A DNA stretch of 64,000 nucleotides from an uncultured Clostridia bacterium (GCA_947626155.1 CANQRC010000002.1:3504-67503); one strand, 5' to 3'; counted from the first letter of the stretch, positions 1-7,437 are shown. Program-made: numbers and translations. Notes: generated by a model not told the origin, from the sequence alone.

Positions 1-1
1 G

Positions 2-496
2 GTTTATGACAACCCTGTTGGCGTTTTGACAAACAACCCAACTTTTGATTTTCACATGACAAATCTTGCAAATTATCTTAATGTCACGCGAGAGGAGGCG
101 ACAAGTAGATTTTCAAGCCAGCTGAGCCTAGTTCCTTTCAGCCGCGGCATGGGCGGGATTGGCTTGCCAGGGGATTTATCTTCCGCGTCAAGATTTGTTA
201 AGGCGGCCTTTACAAAACTCAACTCAGTTTCCGGTGACGACGAAAGCGAAAGCGTAAATCAATTTTTCCATATCTTAACTTCTGTTGAGCAGCAAAAAGG
301 CTGCTGCAAAGTTGAGAAAGGTTTTGAATACACAATTTATTCTTCTTGCTGCAACACCGGCAAAGGAATTTATTATTATACAACTTACAACAACCGCCAA
401 ATTGTTGGAGTGGACATGAGAAAAGAGAATTTGAACGGGAAAACTTTGAAATCTTATCCACTTTTGAAAGAAGAAAAATTTTTAATTCAAAACTAA
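2..496 (+). CDS. Choloylglycine (bile salt) hydrolase family protein, C-terminal part
   Basis: The reading frame is open from the window edge, so the N-terminus with the catalytic Cys lies upstream. The visible 164 codons start VYDNPVGVLTNNPTFDFH, the hallmark of Ntn-type choloylglycine hydrolases and penicillin V acylases; the NNP asparagine is the conserved active-site Asn of this family. Next come a GGIGLPGDLSSASRF segment carrying the conserved active-site Arg, and YYYTTYNNRQIVGVDM near the end. Family members hydrolyse the amide bond of conjugated bile salts, or of penicillin V or acyl-homoserine lactones, in the cytoplasm. Bile salt hydrolase would suit a gut anaerobe, but substrate cannot be told from this fragment. 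The TTG at 26 could be taken as a start but lies inside the conserved motif. A hairpin terminator follows the stop. Confidence 0.88.
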   Translation, partial: VYDNPVGVLTNNPTFDFHMTNLANYLNVTREEATSRFSSQLSLVPFSRGMGGIGLPGDLSSASRFVKAAFTKLNSVSGDDESESVNQFFHILTSVEQQKGCCKVEKGFEYTIYSSCCNTGKGIYYYTTYNNRQIVGVDMRKENLNGKTLKSYPLLKEEKFLIQN

Positions 497-524
497 AAAG
501 GACAAAAAAATAACACTTTTTATT

Positions 525-557
525 AAAAAATGTAGAAAATCCCTTTCTACATTTTTT
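525..557. terminator. Bidirectional intrinsic terminator
   Basis: AAAAAATGTAGAAA and TTTCTACATTTTTT form a perfect stem around an ATCCC loop, with A-tracts on the left and T-tracts on the right. It sits between the convergent bile-salt-hydrolase-like gene and thymidine kinase and can serve both. Confidence 0.85.
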
Positions 558-559
558 GT

Positions 560-1144
560 TTATTTGTTTTCTTTTATTCTTTTTTTGTAGCAGTTGTAAC
601 ACATACTCTCATAACTTTCGTCTGCGCCAATCATGATTTCGGCGCCGTCTGTGACAATTTTGCCGCCAACAATTCTTGCGTTCACCGTGGCTTTTCTTCC
701 GCACTTGCAAACGGATTTAATTTCCGAAAGGCTGTCCGCAATTTCAACAAGCCGCTTGCTGCCCTCAAAAAGTTCGGTCTTAAAATTTGTTAAAAGCCCA
801 TAACACAAAACGGGCACTTTTGTGCTTGCATCTTTCAGTTCGTCAACCTGACCTCTTGTAAGAAATTGTGCCTCGTCAACAATTATCACGCAGTCAGGGT
901 GAAGAATGTCATACTTTTTGCAAAGGTCAACAAAACTGTCGCTTTCGGAAAACTCAATACACTCGCTGGTAAGCCCAATTCTTGTGCTGACCATGGGCTT
1001 GCCGTCAATCACGCAGCGTGTGTCGGTCTTTGGCTTGAACAAAAACACCTTGAACCCTTTTGTTATGTAATTAAATCTGCACATCAGCGCCTGAGCGGTT
1101 TTGGAACTTCCCATTGCGCCATATTTGAAATATAACTTATTCAT
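560..1144 (-). CDS. tdk: Thymidine kinase (type II, cytosolic)
   Basis: Salvage enzyme phosphorylating thymidine to dTMP with ATP. The 194 residues show the P-loop GAMGSSKT near residue 10, the Walker-B-like VDEAQFL, the lasso-type nucleoside-binding region, and two Cys pairs (CKCG and CYNC) that form the structural zinc site of type II thymidine kinases. Length is typical (about 190-200). The ATG at 1144 lies about 9 nt after an AAAGGG Shine-Dalgarno-like run and just downstream of a strong promoter, so the start is well supported. Monocistronic: promoter upstream, terminator downstream. dut (10441) and tmk (47614), also in this window, feed the same dTTP pool. Confidence 0.96.
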   Translation of the reverse strand: MNKLYFKYGAMGSSKTAQALMCRFNYITKGFKVFLFKPKTDTRCVIDGKPMVSTRIGLTSECIEFSESDSFVDLCKKYDILHPDCVIIVDEAQFLTRGQVDELKDASTKVPVLCYGLLTNFKTELFEGSKRLVEIADSLSEIKSVCKCGRKATVNARIVGGKIVTDGAEIMIGADESYESMCYNCYKKRIKENK

Positions 1145-1159
1145 TTTTTGCCCTTTTTC

Positions 1160-1188
1160 ATTTTAATAAAACAGCAAAATTTTGTCAA
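1160..1188 (-). promoter_or_regulatory. Sigma-A-type promoter of tdk
   Basis: On the minus strand, TTGACA (1188-1183), a 17-nt spacer and TAAAAT (1165-1160) lie 16 nt before the tdk ATG. The -35 box is a perfect consensus match. The 1189-1300 stretch further upstream is extremely AT-rich with runs of A and has no gene. Confidence 0.85.
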
Positions 1189-1300
1189 CAAAATAAATTA
1201 GAAAAAATTATCGAAAAAATACTTAAAAAATAAAAAATATTAAAAAATTAACAAAAAATTCAAAAAAAATAAGAAAAAATCATTAAAAAATGCAATTTTT

Positions 1301-1615
1301 TTATTTTTTTACAATTAAATCTGTTAAATCCGAGAAATTTATTGATAAATTTCCTATTTTAATTATTTGATTTTCATACTCCACTTTTGCCTTTCCCGAA
1401 GAAGTTTTGTAGTAGCCGTCAGAAAAATATTTTGCGCTGACAACATCACTTTTTGTGAGGTTTAAAAGAGTTTTAGAAATTTCTTCAATCTTCTCTTCCG
1501 GCAAATCTCCTTTCAGCATTTTGTCGTGTTCATATTCTTTCATTCTCAAGGCGGCTTGCAAGCCTTTAAGCGCATCAAAAGGCGCAAACTGTTTTGCTCT
1601 GTCTTGCCTTGACAT
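1301..1615 (-). CDS. YolD-like protein
   Basis: A 104-residue protein beginning MSRQDRAKQFAPFDALKGL, the typical N-terminus of the YolD-like family, which in Bacillota is usually encoded beside a UvrX/UmuC-type Y-family polymerase, exactly as here. Its molecular role is not established; it is thought to act with the polymerase in the DNA-damage response. The frame extends upstream to a TTG at 1663, but that lacks a ribosome binding site. The ATG at 1615 has a GGAGAG site 8-9 nt upstream and follows the polymerase TAA by one base, so translational coupling is likely and 1615 is preferred. Confidence 0.85.
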   Translation of the reverse strand: MSRQDRAKQFAPFDALKGLQAALRMKEYEHDKMLKGDLPEEKIEEISKTLLNLTKSDVVSAKYFSDGYYKTSSGKAKVEYENQIIKIGNLSINFSDLTDLIVKK

Positions 1616-1616
1616 T

Positions 1617-2891
1617 TTAACTCTCTCCACTTTTATGCCCTCCAATTGTTTTGTTGCGCTCAATTATTGTTGCGTTCTTTTCAAAGTCCGCGGCTTTCAA
1701 AACAGAATTCTTTCCATACTTGTCTTGAAGCGCCAAAATGCTTCTCACAAGATTTTTTTCTTTCTCAATCTCGCTCTCATTCACAAACATATCATACATC
1801 TCATATTCCGCTGGCAAGAGGTCGAACCCATAGCCAAGTTTTCTTATTGGCTTTCTTTTGTCCACAAAATTTTCAAACATTTCGTCGGCAACTTTTCCTA
1901 TTATAGAATACAGGTTTGTTGCAATGTTCATCCTGCGCATATCTTTTGCGCCGCTTTTGTCATCGCCATAGCCAACAAACAAGTGTATGTGGTCGGTGAC
2001 ATAGTTTTGGCGGAACATATCATAGCAGCCGTTTTGCACCATCTCTTGCATGACAAGTTTTGCATCCTGAAAGCCATAGTTGCAAGGCAAAATTTGAGAG
2101 GACGAAATGGATTTGGCCTTGGACTTGTAACTTTTTATGTCACTCATCAAACAGCTCTCTCTGCCCCAGGCGTGGTCAATGAGAAGTTCGGCATTTATTC
2201 CAAATTCGCTATAAAGCACATCCTCGTTTGCCTTGGCAATTCCCTCCATGTCATAGATGCCGTGTTTTGCCAAACGGTTTATTGTGCCGGTGGAAATTCC
2301 CCAAAAATCCGAAAGCGGCTGATGATTCCAAAGCGTCTTTTTAAACTTCTCTTCCGTCAGCCAGCCAATTCTGTCTTTTGTGTGTTTTGCGGTTATGTCC
2401 AGCGCAATCTTTGCAAGATACAAATTTGTTCCAATTCCCACTGACGAAGGAATGTGAAGTTTTTCTAAAATTTCCGCCATAAGTTTGTTTGCAAACTCCT
2501 TTGCGCGCAAATTGTAAAGTTTCAAATAGTCCGTCACGTCCAAAAAACACTCGTCTATTGAATAAACGTGGATGTCGCTTTTGTCAATATATCTCAAATA
2601 GATGGCATAAATCTCGGCGGCGTAGTCAATGTATTTTTTCATTCTTGGTGGCGCAATTAAAAAATCTATGTCTTTTGGAATTTCAAAGAGTCGGCAGCGG
2701 TTTCTCACTCCAAGATTTTTTAGCGCAGGCGAGACAGCCAAGCAAATTGTTCCGCTTTTTCTTGTCTCGTCCGCAACAACAAGTTTTGTTGACATGGCGT
2801 CAAGGCCGCGCTCGGCACATTCCACCGACGCGAAGAAGGACTTCATATCAATCACAAAATAAACTCTTTGCTTTTCCACTTGTTTTTCCAC
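1617..2891 (-). CDS. Y-family DNA polymerase (DinB/UvrX/UmuC-like)
   Basis: Translesion DNA polymerase, 424 residues. Catalytic acidic motifs are visible: DMKSFFASVEC near residues 15-25 (first metal-binding Asp) and YSIDECFLD near 109-117 (the S-I-D-E palm motif). A helix-hairpin-helix thumb follows (WGISTGTINRLAKHGI), then a little-finger domain ending in the ERNKTIGGHKSGE motif seen in the UvrX/YqjW subgroup. These enzymes copy past DNA lesions at low fidelity. The start is uncertain: GTG at 2891 falls at the predicted transcription start, while GTG at 2879 has a weak GTGGA ribosome binding site upstream. Forms an operon with the YolD-like gene. No clear LexA box was seen. Confidence 0.92.
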   Translation of the reverse strand: MEKQVEKQRVYFVIDMKSFFASVECAERGLDAMSTKLVVADETRKSGTICLAVSPALKNLGVRNRCRLFEIPKDIDFLIAPPRMKKYIDYAAEIYAIYLRYIDKSDIHVYSIDECFLDVTDYLKLYNLRAKEFANKLMAEILEKLHIPSSVGIGTNLYLAKIALDITAKHTKDRIGWLTEEKFKKTLWNHQPLSDFWGISTGTINRLAKHGIYDMEGIAKANEDVLYSEFGINAELLIDHAWGRESCLMSDIKSYKSKAKSISSSQILPCNYGFQDAKLVMQEMVQNGCYDMFRQNYVTDHIHLFVGYGDDKSGAKDMRRMNIATNLYSIIGKVADEMFENFVDKRKPIRKLGYGFDLLPAEYEMYDMFVNESEIEKEKNLVRSILALQDKYGKNSVLKAADFEKNATIIERNKTIGGHKSGES

Positions 2892-2897
2892 AAACTT

Positions 2898-2926
2898 AGT
2901 ATAGCACTTTTTCTTGCAATCATCAA
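2898..2926 (-). promoter_or_regulatory. Promoter of the polymerase-yolD operon
   Basis: Minus strand TTGATG (2926-2921), 17-nt spacer, TATACT (2903-2898). The expected transcription start (about 2891) coincides with the first possible GTG codon, leaving almost no 5' leader. It is back-to-back with the promoter of the GH18-like gene. Confidence 0.7.
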
Positions 2927-2933
2927 AAAAGTG

Positions 2934-2961
2934 TTGAAAAATTTTTGTTTTGTGCTATAAT
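2934..2961 (+). promoter_or_regulatory. Extended -10 promoter of the GH18-like lipoprotein gene
   Basis: TTGAAA (2934-2939), 16-nt spacer, TATAAT (2956-2961), preceded by TG (2953-2954) in the extended -10 position. The -10 box ends only six bases before the ATG at 2968, so the transcript should start at or next to the start codon. Confidence 0.75.
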
Positions 2962-2967
2962 TGAGCC

Positions 2968-3975
2968 ATGAAAAAGTTTTTTAGCATTTTGTGCGTGTTT
3001 TTGTTTGTGATTTGTTGCGCGCCGCTGTTTGGGGGCTGCGGAGGAAATTCGCCCAAAAGAGATTTTAGGGTGGTTGCATACATTCGGGCAGAAGATGCGA
3101 TGAACAGCAATTTTGACAAGTCCCACATAAGTCAAGCAACGGATATTATTTTGTTTGAGACTGCAATTTTTAACGAATATGGCATGATTTTTAGGGATGA
3201 AAGATTTGACGATGTGCTTAACAACGTTCGCTCGGCAATGAATCAAAAGCAAAAATTGTATGTGAACCTGCTCGGCCCAGACGGCACAAGTGAGAACGAG
3301 GAGACCAGAAAACAAGAGCAAGCAGTTTTTCATAATATGGCGTTTGAAAATGGCTTGCTGGAAGGCAACATAGAAGAACTTCTTTCTACATATCAATTTG
3401 ACGGCGTTTGCTTTGATTATGAGTTTCCTCTTACTGATGAAGATTGGCAAATTTACAACACATTTTTGGTCAGCCTGGCCGGCGTTTTGGGCGAAGAGTA
3501 TGACATTGGCGTGGCGTTTTCTTATTGGGATTCAAAATATTCCGAGGAGGCAATGGAGGCGGTTGACCTCTTTGCGCTTATGAGCTATGACAACTTTGAC
3601 GAGGAGGACAACAACAAACATTCCACTCTTGCGGACGCAAAGAAAGATGTTGAAAGAGTGCTGGAAAAGGGCTTTGAGAAAGAAAAACTTGTGCTTGGCG
3701 TTCCGTTTTATGCAAGACCAACAACGGGAGAGAGATATTGGTATAGTTATAAAGACTATTATGACAAAATTGATGAAGAGGGGCTTTATAACGACCCAGA
3801 GACGGGCCTAACATTCTCTTTTAACACCTATGATGTGATTTATCAAAAGACCAAATATGCCATAGAGCAAAATTTGGCAGGCGTTATGATTTGGCATTAC
3901 GGATGTGACCTGCCCGCAACGGACAACCACTCCCTCTTCAACGCCATCACAAAGAGCATTCAAGACAATTTATAA
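2968..3975 (+). CDS. GH18-like (chitinase-fold) lipoprotein
   Basis: 335 residues with a lipoprotein signal peptide (MKKFF, hydrophobic core, lipobox ending at Cys24 in LFGGC), so it is predicted to be anchored outside the membrane. The mature part resembles family 18 glycoside hydrolases: DGVCFDYE matches the DGxxxDxE active-site strand with the catalytic Glu, ALMSYD matches the conserved MxYD strand, and GVPFYAR and GVMIWHYGCD match later barrel strands. Such enzymes cleave beta-1,4-linked N-acetylglucosamine polymers (chitin, peptidoglycan remnants, glycoprotein glycans); the substrate here is unknown. No Shine-Dalgarno is present and the promoter abuts the ATG, suggesting a leaderless mRNA. 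Monocistronic, with a terminator downstream. Confidence 0.85.
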   Translation: MKKFFSILCVFLFVICCAPLFGGCGGNSPKRDFRVVAYIRAEDAMNSNFDKSHISQATDIILFETAIFNEYGMIFRDERFDDVLNNVRSAMNQKQKLYVNLLGPDGTSENEETRKQEQAVFHNMAFENGLLEGNIEELLSTYQFDGVCFDYEFPLTDEDWQIYNTFLVSLAGVLGEEYDIGVAFSYWDSKYSEEAMEAVDLFALMSYDNFDEEDNNKHSTLADAKKDVERVLEKGFEKEKLVLGVPFYARPTTGERYWYSYKDYYDKIDEEGLYNDPETGLTFSFNTYDVIYQKTKYAIEQNLAGVMIWHYGCDLPATDNHSLFNAITKSIQDNL

Positions 3976-4011
3976 ACAAAATTGGGCTTGGCAAATAAAT
4001 GTGTTTGTTAA

Positions 4012-4041
4012 GAAAAAACCGCATGAGTTGCGGTTTTTCAT
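4012..4041. terminator. Intrinsic terminator between convergent genes
   Basis: AAAAACCGCA and TGCGGTTTTT form a perfect 10-bp stem with a TGAGT loop. The A and T tracts make it usable from both sides, for the GH18-like gene and the convergent beta-helix lipoprotein. Confidence 0.88.
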
Positions 4042-4079
4042 TTTGAGAGATTTGCAATTAAGTTTTGTGGCAGTCTTTT

Positions 4080-5108
4080 TTATGCGTTGTCCTCGGTGGC
4101 GGCATCATTTGTCACCTTGTAAAATTTGTATGTCACGCCGTCAAGAGTTTTAAGATATGTTTTCACTTTTGAATATTGGTCGGCATCTGCCTCTTTTCTT
4201 GCAGAGCCCGTGACTTCTTTAAGGTTGTAAACCGAAACGTCCACTGCGTCACCATTGTCGAATGTCACATTTGAAAGTGTCAGCCCCAAATCATCCTCGC
4301 CTTGGGTGTGTTCAACTCTGTCGGTGTACCAATTTGCCCTTACAAGAATTGCCGAACCGTCGGAAAGGTCTTGTGGGCCGTTTGTGACTTTCAAATTTTG
4401 AACATCCAAACTTTTTGTTTCTGCGCCTTCAGTTTTCAGGGTGCTGTTTGAGATGTCAACAAAGCCAAGAAGCACATGAATAGGCGTTTTTCCAATAATT
4501 TTGCTGTTTTTCACTGTCAAGTTTGTGTTTGCAGAAAGATAAACGGTTGTTTCTTTACTTTTAACCTCACTGCCGTTCTCCACAACAAAACTTTGACCCT
4601 TGCCGCCCTCAGCGTTGTTTGTAGCGAGCGCTTGGTCGGCAACATCAATGCTTGTTCCGTTAAGTTTTACTGTTGCGCCAGTGAAAGCCCCAATCCCTGC
4701 GCCTTTTTCGTTTGTCAGTTTAACATTGTTTAGTGAAACCTTTGAGTTTTCAGCGGCAACCAAAGTGAGTTGGTCTGAAGTGCTGTTAAGTTTTCCATTC
4801 TTCAAAACCAAATCACTTTTTGTGGCTTTCAAAATGCCATTTGGGTTCTGTGACGCGTCATTTTTAATTGAAAGCGTCTTGTTGTTAAGGTCAATTTCCC
4901 CAACATATTGGTCCAGCACAAGCCTGTTGTCAAGTTCAATGTCTTCCGCCAAACGCACATACTTTTCTTTGTTTGACAAAAGCTCCTCAAAATTTGACTT
5001 TGTTGCGTTAACATAAGGGTCTTGTGGCGCTTCGCCGCACGCCGTCAAAAGCCCAATTGTTGCAACCGCCAAGCAGGCAACAGAAGTCATCAATCTTTTT
5101 TTGTTCAT
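4080..5108 (-). CDS. Lipoprotein with right-handed beta-helix-like repeats
   Basis: 342 residues starting MNKKRLMTSVACLA. A lipoprotein signal peptide ends in the lipobox LLTAC, so it is predicted to be surface-anchored. The region YVNATKSNFEELLSNKEK...AEDIELDN is the entry motif of pectate-lyase-like beta-helices, followed by many short strands with Asn and Val/Leu ladders (LVLKNGKLNS, VSLNNVKLTN, LTVKNSKIIG). No catalytic motif is recognisable, so a binding or adhesive role is as likely as an enzymatic one. The ATG at 5108 has a GGAGG site 5 nt upstream; an upstream in-frame start at 5132 has none and is rejected. Organisation of the external domain recalls that of the last gene in the window. 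Confidence 0.75.
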   Translation of the reverse strand: MNKKRLMTSVACLAVATIGLLTACGEAPQDPYVNATKSNFEELLSNKEKYVRLAEDIELDNRLVLDQYVGEIDLNNKTLSIKNDASQNPNGILKATKSDLVLKNGKLNSTSDQLTLVAAENSKVSLNNVKLTNEKGAGIGAFTGATVKLNGTSIDVADQALATNNAEGGKGQSFVVENGSEVKSKETTVYLSANTNLTVKNSKIIGKTPIHVLLGFVDISNSTLKTEGAETKSLDVQNLKVTNGPQDLSDGSAILVRANWYTDRVEHTQGEDDLGLTLSNVTFDNGDAVDVSVYNLKEVTGSARKEADADQYSKVKTYLKTLDGVTYKFYKVTNDAATEDNA

Positions 5109-5221
5109 AAAAACCTCCAAAAATAATCTCAAAATAGTTGTGCGCAGAAGAAAAGTTTTTATGTAAAAAATTTTTAAAACACAAATTTTGCGGTGGGCAT
5201 ATAGAATTAGAGGAGTAATTT

Positions 5222-5443
5222 ATGGAAAGAAAACCAAATAAATGCAGATATGTTGAGGGCGACCAGTCCGCGCTCAAAACTTTTGCAATGAGAATTTTTG
5301 GGCGAATTCACGAGGTGAAAGCCCAACAAATTAAAGCGGAAGAGAGAATTGAAGAAGAACGGGTTGCCCCAGAAGTGCCAGAAAAAGAGGGCGAAGCAAA
5401 AAAAGAGAGCGTCCTGCCAAGATATGTTGAGGGAGAAAATTAG
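5222..5443 (+). CDS. Small charged protein with two RYVEG motifs
   Basis: 73 residues, not recognised. GAGGAG lies 8 nt upstream of the ATG, so translation is likely. The protein opens with KCRYVEGDQ and closes with PRYVEGEN; between them is a charged, Glu/Lys/Ala-rich, probably helical stretch (KAQQIKAEERIEEER). There is no signal peptide or membrane segment, so it should be cytoplasmic. The matching RYVEG ends could be short linear binding motifs bridging two copies of a partner; that is inference. Its stop overlaps the metK stop by 2-3 bases on the opposite strand. Confidence 0.6.
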   Translation: MERKPNKCRYVEGDQSALKTFAMRIFGRIHEVKAQQIKAEERIEEERVAPEVPEKEGEAKKESVLPRYVEGEN

Positions 5444-6525
5444 GAAAGTTTTTTAAAAGCCTCCCAAGGGTAGTTTGGGTTGGAAAAATGTCCGTAGCAG
5501 GCCGTTTGTTTGTAGATTGGCCTTAGCAAATCCAATTCTTTTATGATGTTGTCTGGCGAGAAGTCAAAATTGCGCTTTACAACTTCATAAATCTCTTTCA
5601 GCGGCCTTGTTTCCGTGCCAAAAGTGTTGATGTTTATTGAGAGAGGGTGCTCCAGCCCAATTCCATAAGACACTTCAATCTCGCATCTTTTGCAAAGTCC
5701 TGCGTGGACAAGGTTCTTTGCCACATAGCGGGCATAATATGCGCCAGAGCGGTCAACTTTTGTGGCGTTTTTGCTTGAAAAACAGCCTCCGCCAACTTTT
5801 GCCGCGCCGCCATAGGTGTCAACAACAATTTTTCTTCCAACTGTGCCGCTGTCGCCAAATGAGCCCCAAATTGTGAAGCGCCCGCTTGGATTTATTATGA
5901 ATTTTATTGGCGAATTTACAAATTTTTTGTAGTCTTCCAAAATTGGCAAAAGCACATTTTCTTTTATTCGCCTCTCTAAGTCTTGGCAGGCCTCGCTGTG
6001 GCTGACCGAGATTAAAATTGTCTCAATAGAAACGGGCGTGTCGTCTTCATACACAACCGACACCTGGCACTTTGCGTCAGAGAAAAAGTCTTCGCTCTCT
6101 TTTCTAAAAGCCTCATATTTTTTCATGATTTTGTGCGCCAAAACAATTGGAAGCGGCAAAAATTCTGGCGTTTCGTCCGTGGCATAGCCAAACACAATGC
6201 CTTGGTCGTTTGCGCGCAGTTTTTCCTTAACAACAGCTTGGTTGATGTCGGGCGACTGCTGAGAAATCTCTTTGATAATCTCAAACGGAACGCAATAGCC
6301 AACTTCGCTCAAAACCTCGCGTGCAATTTTGTCATAGTCAATCTTGGCGGAGGTTGTCGCTTCGCCATAGACGAACAATTTGTTGTTTTTAATGGAACAT
6401 TCCACCGCCATTTGCGCGTTTTTGTCTTGCCTTAACGCCTCGTCCAAAAAGGCGTCGGCAATTGTGTCGCAGGTCTTGTCGGGATGCCCAATGTTTACGC
6501 TTTCGCTTGTCAAAATTTTTTTCAT
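5440..6525 (-). CDS. metK: S-adenosylmethionine synthetase (divergent, short form)
   Basis: Makes S-adenosylmethionine from methionine and ATP. 361 residues against about 385-400 in typical MetK. Signatures: GHPDK near residue 13 (ATP site), NDQGIVFGYATDE, INPSGRF, GDSGTVGRKIVVDTYGG (GDAGLTGRKI in canonical enzymes) and GGGCFSSKNATKVDRSGAYYAR (P-loop-like GGGAFSGKDPTKVDRS in others). The substitutions mark a divergent subgroup, but the ATP and metal-binding residues visible in these motifs are kept. The ATG at 6525 follows a strong AAGGAGG site; the ATG at 6543 lies upstream of that site. A SAM-clan riboswitch and intrinsic terminator precede it, giving feedback control by the product. Confidence 0.95.
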   Translation of the reverse strand: MKKILTSESVNIGHPDKTCDTIADAFLDEALRQDKNAQMAVECSIKNNKLFVYGEATTSAKIDYDKIAREVLSEVGYCVPFEIIKEISQQSPDINQAVVKEKLRANDQGIVFGYATDETPEFLPLPIVLAHKIMKKYEAFRKESEDFFSDAKCQVSVVYEDDTPVSIETILISVSHSEACQDLERRIKENVLLPILEDYKKFVNSPIKFIINPSGRFTIWGSFGDSGTVGRKIVVDTYGGAAKVGGGCFSSKNATKVDRSGAYYARYVAKNLVHAGLCKRCEIEVSYGIGLEHPLSININTFGTETRPLKEIYEVVKRNFDFSPDNIIKELDLLRPIYKQTACYGHFSNPNYPWEAFKKLS

Positions 6526-6546
6526 ATAAAACCTCCTTGCCATAAA

Positions 6547-6572
6547 TTAAAAAAGCCCATCACATGACGGGC
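6547..6572 (-). terminator. Riboswitch expression-platform terminator
   Basis: On the minus strand GCCCGTC-ATGT-GATGGGC forms a 7-bp stem (one G-U pair) followed directly by TTTTTT, just upstream of the metK ribosome binding site. Its 5' arm can instead pair with CGATGGGC (6589-6596) upstream, an antiterminator arrangement. Confidence 0.85.
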
Positions 6573-6673
6573 GAAAAGTTTTGTTATTGCCCATCGTTTC
6601 AAGCTTTAGCACCTTGACTCTTTTCAGGTTGCTGTGTGGTCAACGGGCTTGTCCCTCGCACACTCTTTATGGT
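6573..6673 (-). promoter_or_regulatory. SAM-clan riboswitch aptamer (SAM-I/IV-like) controlling metK
   Basis: The minus strand carries the S-box-type core: GAGTGTGCGAGGGA, AAGCCCGTTGACC, CACACAGCAACC and AAGGTGCTAA, in the order expected for SAM-I/SAM-IV clan aptamers. GTGTG and CACAC close a P2-like helix. The loop segment GCCCGTTG (6641-6648) can pair over 8 bases, with G-U wobbles, with downstream CGATGGGC (6589-6596), a pseudoknot of the SAM-I/IV type. That same downstream arm is complementary to the terminator stem, so ligand binding could free the terminator to form. Location upstream of metK fits. Confidence 0.88.
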
Positions 6674-6679
6674 GAAGGC

Positions 6680-6708
6680 ATTTTAACAAAATAATCCGTT
6701 TTTGTCAA
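6680..6708 (-). promoter_or_regulatory. Promoter of the riboswitch-metK transcript
   Basis: Minus strand TTGACA (6708-6703), exactly 17-nt spacer, TAAAAT (6685-6680). The predicted start near 6673 lies a few bases before the riboswitch aptamer. Confidence 0.88.
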
Positions 6709-6765
6709 CAACTTTTTAAAAGTTTGCCAAAAAATTGCAAAATTTGAAAAAATCACTCAAAAAAT

Positions 6766-6794
6766 TTGCTTTTTTTCCTTGATTGTTTTATTAT
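6766..6794 (+). promoter_or_regulatory. Probable promoter of mscL
   Basis: TTGCTT (6766-6771), 17-nt spacer, TATTAT (6789-6794), placing the transcript start close to the AAGGAG ribosome binding site of mscL. Confidence 0.55.
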
Positions 6795-6812
6795 TTAAAC
6801 AAGGAGAAGATT

Positions 6813-7424
6813 ATGAAAAAGTTTTTTAAAGAATTTAAAGCATTCATAAGCCGCGGCAACATTCTTGACATGGCTGTCGGCGTAATTATTGGCGGCGCGT
6901 TTTCTGCAATTGTAACCGCTTTCACAAACAAAATCATCATGCCTCTTGTCAATTGGGTGTTGATGGCAATTGCAGGCGGCCAAGGGCTTTCTGGCGCATA
7001 CACATTTTTAAAAATTGTCCCACAAGTTGATGAAGTTGGAGACTTTATTCCTGGCACAATTGACCTTGCAAACAGCATTTACATAGATTGGGGTGCATTT
7101 ATAACCGCCATTTTGGACTTCTTGATTATTGCTCTCACACTTTTCATCATTTTGAAGGTGGCAATGAATGCAAGAGGCTTCATAACCAAAGCGGCTAAAG
7201 AAACTCCAACAAAAGAAGAAAGAAAAGCTTTGAAAGAACAAGGCGTTGATATGAAAGACCGCAAGGCAGTTGTTGCTGCAACGGCAGAACTTCGCGAGAA
7301 GAACAAACCAGCTCCTGTTCCACCAAAACCAACTCAGGAAGAACTTCTTACAGGAATTTTGGAAGAACTTAAAAAGCAGAACGAGAAAACCCCAGAAAAG
7401 CCAAAGAAGAAAGAGAGCAAATAA
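6813..7424 (+). CDS. mscL: Large-conductance mechanosensitive channel with extended C-terminus
   Basis: Pressure-relief channel of the cytoplasmic membrane opened by membrane tension. MKKFFKEFKAFISRGNILDMAVGVIIGGAFSAIVTAF is the canonical N-terminal helix and TM1; a periplasm-side loop and TM2 (AFITAILDFLIIALTLFIILKV) follow. At 203 residues it is longer than usual (about 120-150). The extra C-terminal part is charged and Pro/Lys-rich (KPAPVPPKPTQEELLTGILEELKKQNEK), with the usual C-terminal helical bundle motif (LLTGILEELKKQ) after a long linker. The ATG at 6813 has AAGGAGAAG upstream; the in-frame ATG at 6783 lies within the promoter. Confidence 0.95.
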   Translation: MKKFFKEFKAFISRGNILDMAVGVIIGGAFSAIVTAFTNKIIMPLVNWVLMAIAGGQGLSGAYTFLKIVPQVDEVGDFIPGTIDLANSIYIDWGAFITAILDFLIIALTLFIILKVAMNARGFITKAAKETPTKEERKALKEQGVDMKDRKAVVAATAELREKNKPAPVPPKPTQEELLTGILEELKKQNEKTPEKPKKKESK

Positions 7425-7437
7425 GCCCTCTTTTTTT
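7410..7437 (+). terminator. mscL terminator overlapping the stop codon
   Basis: AAAGAGAGC and GCCCTCTTT pair with one mismatch around an AAATAA loop containing the stop codon, followed by T7. The left arm encodes the last Lys-Glu-Ser residues. Confidence 0.75.

Noticed and set aside
1455..2444. 329-codon plus-strand frame opposite the Y-family polymerase
   Set aside because: Antisense shadow; the minus-strand polymerase has clear catalytic motifs over the same bases.
5160..5221. Promoter for the RYVEG small protein
   Set aside because: A TATAGAAT-like sequence is present but no -35 hexamer lies at proper spacing; not strong enough to list.
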